DNA of 64,000 nucleotides from Saccoglossus kowalevskii. Taxonomy: Eukaryota > Hemichordata > Enteropneusta > Harrimaniidae. The DNA is taken from NCBI RefSeq assembly GCF_000003605.2, contig NW_003124895.1, positions 407,376-471,375 of the forward strand, given 5' to 3'. Both the position numbers and the translations under genes were made by a program. The first letter of the stretch is position 1, and every line of letters starts with the position of its first letter. The notes under the pieces are model-generated. The model searched no databases and was not told the origin of the DNA. It worked only from the letters and a program-made list of their open reading frames with translations. Below are positions 49,001-62,095 of the stretch, one piece after another.

Positions 49001-52000
49001 ACTCCCAAGAGGAATCTAATGATGTATATCAAGCTAAGACTGAAACATTCTCTCTTTATCAAAGGCCACTTTTATTACGTCGATTTGTTTGCGGCACTTT
49101 GCCCCTCCGATGAGATCGTGCTTTTAATTCTTCAATAAACTTGAAGAATGAGACAGTTCGGCTTGTGTGCTCAGGTAACTTTTACTAAAATACGATTTGA
49201 CAAATGTCTGCACGTCACAAGGAATGTTATTCTTGTATGTTTGAACACTACTGCCCTGTGGATCATCGGAGAGAAACAGAACATTCTAATTGTAAAGATA
49301 GCAGTCTAGACTTTCTTGAAATCGTAAAGTGCTGTGCGTGTTTGCGGGCTTGTTTTGGCGTTTAGGGGATCATTGCCTATATAGTTTCAATTCACCCGCA
49401 ACGCAATAATACGCACTGCAGACTGAGACCTGTATATTTTATATTAAATCGACCTCACAACGACAAAGGGACTGATCAAGCTACCTTTCCAGCTTACGAC
49501 ATAACGATAAACGCTGGGTAATGAGACACTGTAAGTCGTGAGAGAACTCCGCGACTTACAGTTGCTCCGCGATTAATAGACAATGTTACGAGAAGATTGG
49601 TATATGCTATCTTTTGTGATTCTTTATTTAGAATCGACGATGCATCATCGCCAACAAAAGCTGTCTGGCTATCGAGTTACGTAGTTGAATGTTACCCGAT
49701 ATTCACTTCGCGTTATGGTTACTTGTTATGCATACTGAGCTGTGATTCGTAACATCTTTTCTCTAGCTACTTCACCTGGATGATATTTCACTTGTGTTCA
49801 GTGGCTGAACTTTGCAATTCTAGCATACTGTTCCGACTGACCCACAACAAATTATATATAACGTTTTAGCAATAAAAGCCTCCTTAACTGTCTCGGTATT
49901 CCCCCCAGTACAGCCAAGACAGTACATTATGCATTGTTTCGTACTATTGCCACGGGTCTACTAATGCAAGTCTAAAAAGATTTAGATACTGGACGAGATT
50001 TTGGATTGCTATCAAATGCCTTGATTGTGGGATGGGTGGGATTTATACAAAAAAAGCTTTTTATAAAGCGCGTATAGAGACATATACTATTAAGCCACAC
50101 ATATAAACGTTACTAGTGCATACGCCGCATCGAGCAGTCTAGTTGGTTAATAATGGCACACAGGAAATCAGCGATTACCGCAATATTGTTCGAAGACGTT
50201 TGAGATGTTCGTTGCGTTTTTTTAAATATACGCTTACGAATGGCAGCCAGCCAGTTGGGCGATAAATAAAACTGGCAGCCCTGTATGCTGCTCCTGTCCA
50301 CGGTGCACGTAAATAAATTACATTATCCTTGTCGCAAATAGTTGCAAATCCCCGCGAGACAACTCAATCCTCTCTAATGGAACCTGTATATCGGACGTCC
50401 TCCCGTTGGCCTTTCTTGGAATTAAAGATACCCATGTAATGCAAATTGCTGTACAAAAGGTTAATGTGCATTTTGAGACTGTTGTTCATCAATAAAGAAA
50501 AAACGTCACCTACCATCGGTTAGTTCACCTTAATACAGATCATCATTTCACTACACAAGAATCGATGGAAAGGCGTATAAACCGAAGTGGTATTTATACT
50601 AACCATGTGATCAGCTGTTCAGTCTGCGTATATATAATAACATGTCACATTATTTGATCCACATGCAGCAACCAATACAATGTTTGCAAGACTAGTATCA
50701 ATGTCGAAATTTTGTATACACGTAGTGATATCATATCTACGTCACATAAAGTAGATTGAATAACTTTATTCTAGAATCATTCCGTAACGTAAATTGTACG
50801 TCATCTTTCTTTTGCGCCACGCAGGATACACCTACCTAATGCTAACATAGCTACACGATGAAAGAGATGACCACATATAGAGTTTGCGGTGAACTTCTAG
50901 ATGAGAGTAAACGTCGGCAATTCTTTAATCTATATGATGGTGTATTTGTGATCAAATTGTTTACATCGAGCCGTGGGTTATTTCGTAAAATGCTGATGAC
51001 GGTGCTGCGTTATAACTCACCGTATACATGCATAGTTAGTTTCCCGTGAACACAATTATTGTTACAGGCATTATTTAGGTCAAAGTGATATAAATACATT
51101 CACAATCGGAGACGATATGTGTATAACAATCAGGGACGGTAACTGTGTATAACCGGAATCGAGCTGATCAATAGTACCACATTCGCTACACGAGTGTAGC
51201 GTGGCAACAGACGTAGACAACTCGTGTCATATTCTCTTATGCGGTATCTCCTGGTATTTTTTTTCAGAGCACGACCTATTTTTGTTGTCTTGTTATAACT
51301 CGTCGTGTAAAAATCACTAAAATAACCAAACACGCGATTTGCACGTTCGAGAGTAATATTTTAACTAGTTGAAGCACAAGACCTTTGACGCTAATGCATG
51401 ACAAGATCTCGTTGAGCGCGAGAAAGGCACGAGATTTGTTTCTGCCCCTGTTCAATGCTCAATTCCCACACGTCTTCACGTTTAGGGCTTATTGCCGTGA
51501 TAAACCAATTCAACCCTCCCATACGTCATTGTACTTCTCAACTACGTTTCATCTAAACTTCCTTTACCCAAACCCCATCACAACCCAGAACCTAATAACT
51601 GTGCACACAATTATTGGGAAGATTTAACACTCATGTTTTGTTTAACAAACGATGTTCCTCAAACGTACTCTCTATGTAAATCTGAAAAACGTAATAAACC
51701 ACATGGAACAAATGATTCAATGAATGACTGTGCTGTATGGACTGTTGGCCAGTAAATGTGCAGTCGAAATATTTGTGGACTCCATGACCAGACGGGCGTA
51801 ATGTGTTGTCATGGTGATAATTAAAAAAATATTGGTTATTGGTTACAAAATTACCCGCAGAAATAAATCATTGTATACAATAAACTACATCCGATTAATT
51901 ATAAGTAATACCTGTTGAAAATAAAACTGCAAAAATTAATTATTATTTACACAAAAACTCGAAAAAAAAACAATTCAAAAAAATATCTGATTCATGGCGC

Positions 52001-52362
52001 GTCAAAAATGGATTTTAAGTTGAACGTCTCACTTGGCAATGCATGATTATTAGGCGAAATAGAAGAATCAATCGACAAACAATCAAAATCACTATAAAAC
52101 AATAATAAAGCATAATTACTAAGATATACTTATTATCCGCGAAGCAATATACTATGATCCACAAAGTTCCCCTAAGCCTATCGAAGAATGTATGAATAAT
52201 TTAAAACACACGACTAAGTATATACAAGCATTTGCATTTCCAAGATTGCTTCAATCGTTTTATTTTAAGCGTAGCAATCGCGCGCATATATGAGTTCAGT
52301 TATATTCTACGAGACAATATACAGAACGAGATGAAATCAAATCAAATCAAGCCACGCTGTTG
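46021..52362. other. no recognised gene
   Basis: Scattered ORFs of 62-80 residues without recognisable domains. A 10-bp-arm hairpin, ctgtaagtcg / cgacttacag, lies at 49529-49561. Confidence 0.35.
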
Positions 52363-52466
52363 TCATATCATATCATATCATATCATATCATATCATATCA
52401 TATCATATCATATCATATCATATCATATCATATCATATCATATCATATCATATCATATCATATCAT
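52363..52466. repeat. (ATATC)n microsatellite
   Basis: About 20 perfect tatca units. The Ser/Tyr/His/Ile repeat in the overlapping ORF is an artefact. Confidence 0.95.
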
Positions 52467-52594
52467 TACCCTTTGTTATTGTTGCAATTAACAAACGAAC
52501 TCCAATGAATACTAGTATCTGAAAACAACCAATGTATCATGGACTGTCCATGGTCTTTAATTATGTTTAAACACACCACTGCCACCACTCAGTG

Positions 52595-52690
52595 TGCTCT
52601 TGCATTTCGTACGAAATTAACAATGTATTTTACGTAGGTTGTATACGTCGTATGGGGCCCATTATCGAACACGTTGTGTTGAAGCGTTTT
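52595..52690 (+). mobile_element. hairpin element family, copy 9
   Basis: gtacgaaattaacaatgtat, ttgtatacgtcgtatggggc and ccattatcgaacacg match the forward consensus. Confidence 0.55.
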
Positions 52691-53877
52691 AATCACAAAC
52701 GCGGAATATTTATATCAAATCACTGATAGTTTTGGTCTGGTTTGTTTCATGGTCGGTTTCAAACTTGTAATGGGGATTGTGATAGCCTATACCGGATACT
52801 AAGTCTGTCAAAAGAGATAATAAACAGCAGATTTCATAACAGCAATGTATGATGACTTATACTGTGGTGACAATGTCCGCGCGATGCCTAATATATATCC
52901 GACGTGACACGTTGTAATTAGAATTCAAATGCGAGCCATGTGATACTTTAAATGTCTAGTGTAGGAAATGTTGGGATATTGTTTCAATAATCCGCGAAAT
53001 TTGCATTTCATAACGGCAACAATGTGCACACAATTACTCGACACATCGTTTCACTTCTTACCTTTGAGCACCAAAGTAAACTTTTCTCACCATCCACAAA
53101 TATAACCCCACACAATTGTTTTCAATTTTTCCACAAAATTTTGGATCAAGGCATGTCGCCTATAATTATATCCATCTGGTGCAATACCATTAAATGAATA
53201 AATGAATAAAATTAGGCAACATTTTGGTGGGAAAACATATGGTGTTCGAGGCGTTAATCTCGCGTCGAGAGAAAAAAAAACAAGAATATATAGTCGTGAT
53301 ATTTGCAGAAATATACCTAAATATGTTAATACGTCTTAACAAATCGAAAGATTGGACAACATCGAAACTCCAGTTTTCCTACGGCTAATCCTTCCCTGTA
53401 GACACGATATACAATTTCTCCTCGATATATATAAACCACCCTATTCATATTCCCACTTTCATCCAAATCCGCTGGCGATGTGTGGTTAATCCAAAGCCGC
53501 TAAGAAGAAAATTACAATTTCAGCAATTTCTAAAAAAAAAAAGAAAAAGAAAAAAAACTCTTCATTTTTCTATCTCGTTGTGCAAGGAAGCCGTAAATCT
53601 CTCAATTGTCTGCAACGGTACACACGGTCTAAGAAGATCATAGTCACGCCACATGAGAGATGCTGCCAATCCCAGTATATATGATATATACACTCTCTTG
53701 AGTAAAGTGATACACGTTTTTAAGTGCCACTCGAAACATACTTTCGAAGAATGCGAATATCAGGATGATATGAAACTCATTCAAAATTAAAGATAGTACA
53801 GTATATGTGCTTCCAACAAGATTGTTCAAGACTGCTGTCTCGTCTGCAATTTAACTGTCGGCGTACAGCCGGATTAC

Positions 53878-54050
53878 AGATGGACATCGAAGATCAGAGG
53901 AATTACTATTTTCGTTTCGAGAGAGGACCGTACTTATTCAGCCGTACTTCGGGGACATCGTCGGATGACTCAAACCATGTACCCAAGAGAAGATGCAGAC
54001 TCATCTCTAGACTCTATGATAAAAAGAAAATACGTTTCTTGTTAAAATAA
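53878..54050 (+). CDS. possible terminal exon of an unknown gene
   Basis: An open frame follows a plausible acceptor (gccggattacag at about 53877). It starts MDIEDQRNYYFRFERGPYLF and ends in a very basic tail containing VPKRRCRLISRLYDKKK before TAA. The base composition is less AT-rich than its surroundings. An AATAAA overlaps the stop region. I do not recognise the protein and found no partner exon; it may be chance. Confidence 0.2.
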
Positions 54051-54309
54051 AAAGAACTCGTACAATTATACTGAGCGGAAGAAATCTAATTACCCTAAGA
54101 GTTTGAAAATAACGTACTTCCGGTTTCACGAAGTTATGACAAGTGGGATTGCTCATTATTCATTATACGTCTTCAGAAATGATCTTCAATAACAGCAAGC
54201 GCATGTATGTTATATAAAAGTGTATGAAAGATAGCTATATACTGTAAAATTGTACACTTCTGGTCAATGGTCACTAATTATGAGAAGCGAAAACAACCCA
54301 TTCATGATA

Positions 54310-54640
54310 AAACATCTTGCGTGCCGCCATCTTGAATCCCGCCGAACAAGCGCGTGAACTAAAAACTCGATTTCCGCAGTTTACGCAATTCGTTCACGCA
54401 CTTGTTCGGCTTCGCTTACTCATCAGGCATTGCCTGCTACATATCATTGACAATAGTTAAATTAGCAATTTTTATTTTAAGACAATTTTGAGCAGCGGCG
54501 ACACCAAATCGTGAGTGACGCCATCTTGAATCCCGTTCAACTCAAGCGTGAAATAAAACCTCACGCCCGCAGTTCGAGGTTCGATGGTTACATCATTTCT
54601 ATTTTTAGTAAATCAACAAACTGCTCAAATGCGCTCGCTC
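54310..54640 (+). repeat. 'gccatcttgaat' repeat family, two tandem copies with hairpin
   Basis: gccgccatcttgaatcccg occurs at 54323 and gacgccatcttgaatcccg at about 54519. Between them gccgaacaagcgcgtgaac (54341-54359) pairs with gttcacgcacttgttcggc (54392-54410) with one mismatch. The second copy matches 30225-30370 on the opposite strand. Confidence 0.65.
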
Positions 54641-56599
54641 GCCAGACATTGCCTGGTACATAATAACTGCTCTTTTCCATAACCTCATTACACCATAACA
54701 TTATGCGAATTTACTAGACTGATCAGTGGCTGCGATATTCCGTCAGATCACAACTTGTTGCCTCGTTCCCTGTTGGTTCTGAAGACGCACACATCATCTC
54801 GCGGTGAGTCTCAAGATGAGTCAAACGAATATAAATTTATTGTTATATTATCGAGACCTATAGTTAAAAGTTCGGAAAAGTGTGCTGACGGTGCGCGTTG
54901 CGTACGAACTGTGAAAGAGCCTACAGCGTTTTCTAGCGTAAACGATCTGTTACAATACGCTTATGTGATGGTGTAGAGTAAATCATACTATCTGTATTCA
55001 GCAAGACCCGCTTTAATCTCAATACATGGTACACGTAATGTACGTGAAAGGAACCGGAATTTTTCGCCATAGTTGGTGTATTTACATAGATGCTACAAAT
55101 TGTTGATTAAAAGACATGCAAAATGAGGGGAGATACAATTTGATGGGACGTGATGTTATTGTCCATTCCACGGTGTCTTTGAAAACATCGTCCTTGAGTA
55201 GTAGCTTATGTACCAACGAAAGGTTGCTTCATTGTCGTCTAGACGGGGCTATTTGCCACCCATTGAAGCTGTTAAATCTCTGTCGCCTACACACTGCTTT
55301 TACAATAGTAATAGCTGTGTGCAACACGTACACATGTGTTCTCACTGCATACAGTCTTAGTAACCAACCATATTGAGATATACACATAGTCACGTTCACA
55401 CCTTGTGCGTGATCTTTACACATGCAGCCTTCCCCGTGGTGTTACTCCATTATCGCTTGGGTGAGGCTGTTTTATTTTATGGAGCTGAAAAAGAGTTCCT
55501 TAAAATTACTACTGTATTAGTCGAGCAAATATTGTAGACACGTCAATTGTTATTTAGACCAGAATGCAAACATGTATAGGACAGGACGTATAGTAGCCAT
55601 CTTTTTTGAAAGTAAAATAACAATTAATAAGTTTTGTTTTCATTATGGGCGATGCTAACATGAGACAGCGTACCGCTGATAGACTAAGAAGTGCAGCTTG
55701 TTTGCAAGAGTGCTTACCTTAGGTGACACTAGTGTGTTGCACCACGTTGATTATAGTCAGTATAAACAGAAGTACTCGGGCGTCTCTCAAGGCACTATTT
55801 CACATGATTGATATGATTTCCGTGAACAAAATGGTATGCATAATGACCTGGAGGCAGCCACACAGAGTGATCGTTCACTTGACTCCTAGGGAGTCATCCA
55901 ACAAAAATAGTTCCCAAAACATGCTTTGTGGACATGGAAATTAACATGCAATAGCGCACAGTAAGACCTTCTATAGCACGGAGCACCATAATGAAAGACC
56001 TGGTTTGCGGACTTTGCTCCAAGTAAAAAGTAAAGTAGAGATGAGCTTCGTAGTAATGAAAATCTGTTTTCATATTCAAAATCCATTTTCGTTTTATATA
56101 TTCGTCAATATTCACATTTTAGTTTACTTTTGAACAACAGGTATATATGTATTTTTCACTTTAAAACAAATTTTCCATCACAATTCACATAAAATCACTG
56201 TTGTTTCCCACCTATCACTTGAATTTTAACATAATAATTGTTTTTAATGAGATTCTCATTTTGATTCGATATTCGATTTGTGTTTTCAATCTCATTTCAA
56301 CTTTCAATTTCAAAATACATTTTCATTTTCATTTCAAAATGTAAATGAATTGTGAAATTGGTTTTATAAAATGCTATGTTGTGAGCCACCTCGGTTTCCG
56401 TAGAGGAGATAGCGATAGTGCGAGAAACAATTGACGCGTTGTCAGCAAATATTCTAGTTTTTGTCCTTGCGCTTATTCGGAATAAATTATTTATGTTTTT
56501 AATCACATTTCATCGTATTGTGAACCCCATCTAGATTTTGTCTCATAACCATTAAAATTGTTGTTGGAATTAAAAAAATATCTGAATCTCATTGTTTTA
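54641..56599. other. no recognised gene
   Basis: ORFs at 54755-55944 show no family features. AT-rich from 56100 onward. Confidence 0.35.
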
Positions 56600-57500
56600 C
56601 TCTGTTTCTTACCAAAATGAATTCACTTATGCTTCTGCATGGTGATCCCTTTTCCTACACATGTTTATGCAATTCCTGTAAGAGTTTAACAAAATTATAC
56701 CATATCTCTTGAAACTACGTCAAATGCTTTTTTGAAGTAAACAATTTCAAAAGTTACTTTTGTTGTTCATTGACTTTTTTGCATTGGCAAAAGATACGAA
56801 AACCAAATTGGATATTATAAATAAGCCATTGTAATAGCCTCTTAGAATGTTGAGTACATATTTCGTGAATATATCTTGCCAGCAGTGTAATGATATATAT
56901 TTCCGCACAGTAACGTGTCATCTGTTGTTTTTATATTCTGACACTCAAATCATTTGTACACTCTTGAGGTTTCCTCTTCGAGGTTTTCCAGCACTATTTT
57001 AATAGTACCAATTTTCTGTATTTGTATTTGTAGACATCCACTGGTATGCCGTCTAAACCTCATGCCCTCAGGCCTCATTAGTTTCATTACCTGTTCTGAT
57101 TCTTTCCTTACCCAAATCCTGCACTTTAAACATTCATTAGATCTTGAAAATGTTCTTTCCATCTGTCTACGATTTTTCTCTTCAATGGTTATCAATGTTG
57201 TATCTTCTCTATTTTCCACTGGTGCAATCAGTTAGTAAATTTCTCTTAAGCTATTATATTATTACATTATAACTGTGCATATTGTTAGCCATCAAATGAT
57301 TTTCTTCTGTACAACATAATCTTTCAATTTTCCATGTCTTTCTTGCGCTCCTACTTTACATAGTTTGTGTTATGCTGTTTCTGTAGACATCTATTTCTCC
57401 TTCAGAACCACCTTGATAGCATCTTATTATCCTTAAACATTTGTTTCCCTTAATCGGTCACTAGCACTCGCCCACTTTTCATGGTAGCATTCGAATCTCT
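56600..57500 (-). mobile_element. decayed LINE (non-LTR retrotransposon) reverse transcriptase
   Basis: The - strand retains, in different frames, the ordered landmarks of a LINE reverse transcriptase: KIVDRWKEHFQDLMNV (about 57180-57130), GLDGIPVDVYKYKY (about 57055-57015), QFGFR (about 56811-56797) and YFKKAFDVVSRDMV (about 56740-56700, the motif A region). Several frameshifts and stops separate them, and the catalytic YxDD region was not found. The element is a 5'- and 3'-truncated inactive fragment. The motif style suggests an RTE- or CR1-like clade but I cannot decide. The two ORFs of about 90 residues on opposite strands here are by-products of this remnant. Confidence 0.75.
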
Positions 57501-58422
57501 AATGTTATGTCTAATATTATATTTCCGATAACAGCTTCCCTAAAGAACTATTATTCCTTCTTCCTTGTATAATTTGAAGTCTAAATTGTGACCCCTCTAT
57601 ATAATATAGTTGGTTTAACTTTCTGCATTTCTTGTAATGTTTTTAACGAAAAGGTAATATTTGTTTGCATATTTTGTGGTGATATAATCCAAATAATTGA
57701 GTTGTTGCATTGATTATTTAAATTGACATGTCAATCTTTATTGTTCAAGTAAATTGTAGATAATTTGTAACCATGTGAAGATGCATGCAAATATACGCAT
57801 TTAGTTTACACTGAGTTTATACAACTAATATATATGTATCGCTTATGATAGAGTTCTAAAGATTCCACTGAATAATTGGATATAACAATGGAATCTATGC
57901 AATATAAAATGTCACTTTTTTCTTTTCGCCACAAAAAGTCTACTACTTTTTTTTGCATACTATTTGGAAAATTACGCTGCTAACGTTCAATTGTTAATGC
58001 TGTAAACCAAGTGATTTAAAATTAGATACATTTTTTCAACACTATTATCTTAAATCAACAGATTGTAAAAGTGTTACGGCATTATTATGAAAAGTGTATA
58101 TACTGAAAACATTTGTTGTCGTTGCGATTGCAACGTTTCTAGCGTGTGTTTGCATATAACGTAAATACAAATATTCACTATCAATTCATCTGTGTATGTG
58201 ACAAAAGGACCCATACAATATATACATTTTAGAAAGCGTTTATAAAAATGATATTATACTAAATGATGCCTTTTGCGAACAAGCACTGTCATCATAACAT
58301 ACAAAAAATGATATAATCAAGCTAATATACCTTTTTATAGGGTAAGTTTTCGTATAACGTTTCAATATATGGTGAAATTGGATGAAACTAATTAGTGTTT
58401 CGACTCATATGCAACTAATTAA
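57501..58422. other. no recognised feature
   Basis: AT-rich sequence; may include more degraded LINE 5' sequence but no motif is visible. Confidence 0.4.
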
Positions 58423-59277
58423 GGTAGAGATGCAGGTTCGTGGGCACTTGGGAGTGAATTTTTTGGCTATAGACTGTTGAAATTGTGCAGAATTGTGAAT
58501 AGTGGAACATACTCAAACAACGATTTTAAAATATAGATAACAGGTGCAAACATTCTCTCTTTTGAATGCTTAGCAAGATTTAGCAAAGCTGTACATGAAT
58601 AATAAAAAAGAAACATGGTGAAAAAAAGAAATGACGGGATCTCCATATAATGCACTATATTTAACTTTTAACAAAACGATAATACATTTAAATTTAGAAC
58701 CGTTACAGCCATTTTAATTATGAATTGTTATGCAAATTAGCAATTATCTCACCTTTTTAGTGCACATCCCAGAACTTTAAAAAATAGCTCCTAGGCGCTT
58801 TAGCCTTTTGTTTTGAAATTTTCACAAATGATTGACAATGTGTTTATCTTCAAAACGCCGTCGGGGCATTGTTTTTGGTTGAACAGTGTTACAACAATCG
58901 TACAGACAACTAGCTTGGGTGTTAATTTATGCATAAACTTGAAATAGTGAAATTTGAGCTGCTGTCCTGCAAAATTGACAACTGGTGGACAGTTTTCAAG
59001 ACGACAGTTTCTTCATAGTAAACCGATGTACCCATAAACGAATTTTGACAGGAAACAGAAGCATTGTTTAGAAGCCAATTTTTTTTAATTACTTTTGACC
59101 AAAAAAGCATTTTCGTGTGCATATTTCATACAACAGTGTCAATAAAAAAATACTAACAAAATTTTAAAATTCATACATTAAGCTTTCCGAAAATATATAG
59201 TTTCGTGGACAAGGTAGGTCATCTTGGTTTCCTAATTAAGTAATTAAAATACCTGTCAGGTAAAATGCATCTCTACC
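58423..59277. mobile_element. 855-bp TTAA-flanked non-autonomous DNA element
   Basis: ggtagagatgca at 58423-58434 and its exact reverse complement tgcatctctacc at 59266-59277 are the outermost bases. TTAA lies immediately outside each end (58419-58422 and 59278-59281), the target duplication of piggyBac-type elements. No transposase ORF is present. Confidence 0.65.
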
Positions 59278-59281
59278 TTAA

Positions 59282-61310
59282 GTGTCTTTACTGAAATTCA
59301 AACAATACCAACAATCGTGAACATTGACACTCGAAAAAAAAACTAGTTAAAAACTGAAATAAGCAAAACCATTTTAAAAACTTTCTTATATGATACACGT
59401 GGCCACGTATTGTTTTTTAATTGATGTCTCTCCAACCTTATTAGATCCCCGCTAAAAGAAAACAAATAATTTGTGAGAAACATTCTCAATCTATCTACGA
59501 ATTTGCACCCATAAACTCCATTCTTTCCATTTAATTCAAAGTAATTGATTGCTTACTTTCAATCTTTCCAACATTCCCTCCTCAAGTGGGCAGTGTTGAA
59601 AGGAACGGAGAACATTGACAAAATCATCTTTTCCGCTTTAACCAAATCTGCAATTTCAAACTGAAAGAAAAATCAGTAAGTAATTATCTTTGTTTCGGGC
59701 AATGTTACATTTGAATCAGAAATATGGAGTATGGTCAGATGGGATTCAAAGCAACGACCCTACATCAACTGTGAAGCACCAAGAGGTACTTTGCCACGTG
59801 TCTCGATTTCCAGTTCAACTTATAGATTTGACCAGTAAGAGTACATACAACATGGTGATTGGAATGGTACTGATATTTTGCTCATTGGTGAAGTATTGTG
59901 ATCAAACATCATGAAACACATATGACGTAATAATTACCTGTGAGTCTCCAGTTATAGTTCCAGACAATGAAATGTTTGTTTCAATCAATTGCACTAGTAC
60001 TACTGACATAATTGGTTGCATCCATCTTATCAATAAACATTTTATTAAAACATTTATGTCCTTGAAAACATTAAGTGATTTATTTTAGAAAAATACACTA
60101 ATACTTTTAAGATTATAAAATATACGATTTTTAATATATAAAATAAACGTTTTAAATTTCAACAGTACATTTTTAATTAAAATGATGGGTTTTACTTAAA
60201 AAATAAAGTGTTTCCCGATACACAACAATATATGAAATGGGCGGACAATTGGACGGAAATGCAGACAGATAAAAAAGACTATATAATACATTTTCACGTA
60301 GATTGTAAACCTTATTGAAAAAAGCAATTTGTATTATTTCAATCGGGAAGCTTATAAAATAAGCTACCATAACATTTTATGTTTTTTTTTTTCAATGAAA
60401 CACAGCTCCATTCATCGACTAAATGGAACATACGACCTCTATCCCCCATTATACGACTATTACTATTCATTCGTTCGAACCAACGCACTCTACAAATAAC
60501 ACATACGTCGTGAGTTTTATTTTCCATTGAAATGTGAACACTTTGAACTTGCGACTACGTTTTCCTTTTAACATCTTCTTCATTCTACCGCTGCATACTT
60601 GACATTTACGCTCTTTTCGTCAGTATACTGTGGCAATTAGCGATTGGTACGTTCACTTCGCCAGTAACACTTTTCAGCGTTTCCAGCTTTTCATCCACGC
60701 AAATATGTCAATGAACGCATATAAGGCGTTAGAATGTAGTAGCTTATAAAGAGTGTTTTTCTTAAAGTTCCATCCCAACTGTGTATTATATGCACAGCAC
60801 CTTTCATTGATCACCGTAAAGAATCAATTAGTTTGACAAACACTAAAATCTTTAAGAAAGCAAAAGCAAAAAATACGTCGTTTCTAATCACCAAATCAAA
60901 CATATGCCTTATTGCGAGCACTCAAGGCAGTTTCTTGTAATTAGGAATTACTTCTAAATTCGATTTCGGTATTCTGTTTGATTTCTCACCAACTGAACGC
61001 TACCTAAAGCCCCTATGAACGTTGTTTGCAATGGTCAGTGAGAGGTTTATGACAGATCGTACAATGAGCGGAAGCAACTTTCAGGAACTAGAATACTCGG
61101 TCTTATTAGATATACATCATACACATATGAGGCCAACAAAAAGACATTTTTATTTCAATTATATCTCGATACATAAATCCGACAACTGTCATACTAAATG
61201 ATTGCGGTACCCTCTTGGCTTGAAAACCCACGCATCACACGGTATACACATGGTATAATTTACTCGTAGCATCTGAGTCGAAGCATGATATACAAGGCAG
61301 AATTTAATAC
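59282..61310. other. no recognised gene
   Basis: Intergenic AT-rich DNA; no repeats or exons identified. Confidence 0.4.
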
Positions 61311-61370
61311 GTCGACAAAAAGCCGCTATCTGATTGGTCTAACTGTTATGGTTTGGTTAGCCAATCATGT
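61311..61370. repeat. inverted-CCAAT repeat, copy 3 (partial)
   Basis: gtcgacaaaaagccgctatc, tgattggtctaactgtt and tagccaatcatg match copies at 28349 and 34171; the spacing is shorter and the 3' part is lost. Confidence 0.5.
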
Positions 61371-62095
61371 TATATTTATTCATTTAAATAGAAACGTGGT
61401 TAGTGGCCGCTAGCCTGCCAATATGTAAATCTGTGTAGGCTTACGCATAACATAAATTAGCGATCTTCATCTTCATCGAGCTTGTCGACGCAATTAAAAA
61501 AAAAATGTTTATTCTTTCACTTATAGGCGTATCAGCTGCTTTCGAACGACGACATTCTTTTTTTTTAATAACCCTGTCGCGTATTTGTAGTATCGGCGGC
61601 TATTATAATAACGTGCGATCGTTCGTATTTTTATTGTGAACAGCATAACGCCGAAGGGTTTGGTCGTTGGTACGTTACCATGATCGTGATAATTTCATAA
61701 CGTTACTTCTGTCGTGATTACCTTGTAAAGGTAATTGGTACCTTCAAGCCAAGTTGGGCCATTATTGTCGCTAATATGACTGTATCAGGCGTTCCGTATT
61801 TATATACCACATATTAATTGGAACCTACTTCTCTTGTCGATAAGTTGTTGAGAACATGCATTCATCTTTGGTTGAATTACGTCACATATACTACATGGGA
61901 AGCATGTCAAACTTCGCCCGAATACACACATTTGCCGAGTTCGCCTGCAACTTAGTGGTTCGTTGTCTACGTTACATGAGTCAGTGTATCGGAAAGATGG
62001 GAATTTTAGTGCTAGAAAAGTCGTTCATTGCTTGCAAAGTGCCTAAATACTTCGGGATTTCACGTTTTTTTTTACAAATTTATACCCATGAAATA

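Noticed and set aside
52232-52522. 96-residue ORF with SYHII repeats
   Set aside because: Encoded by the ATATC pentanucleotide array.
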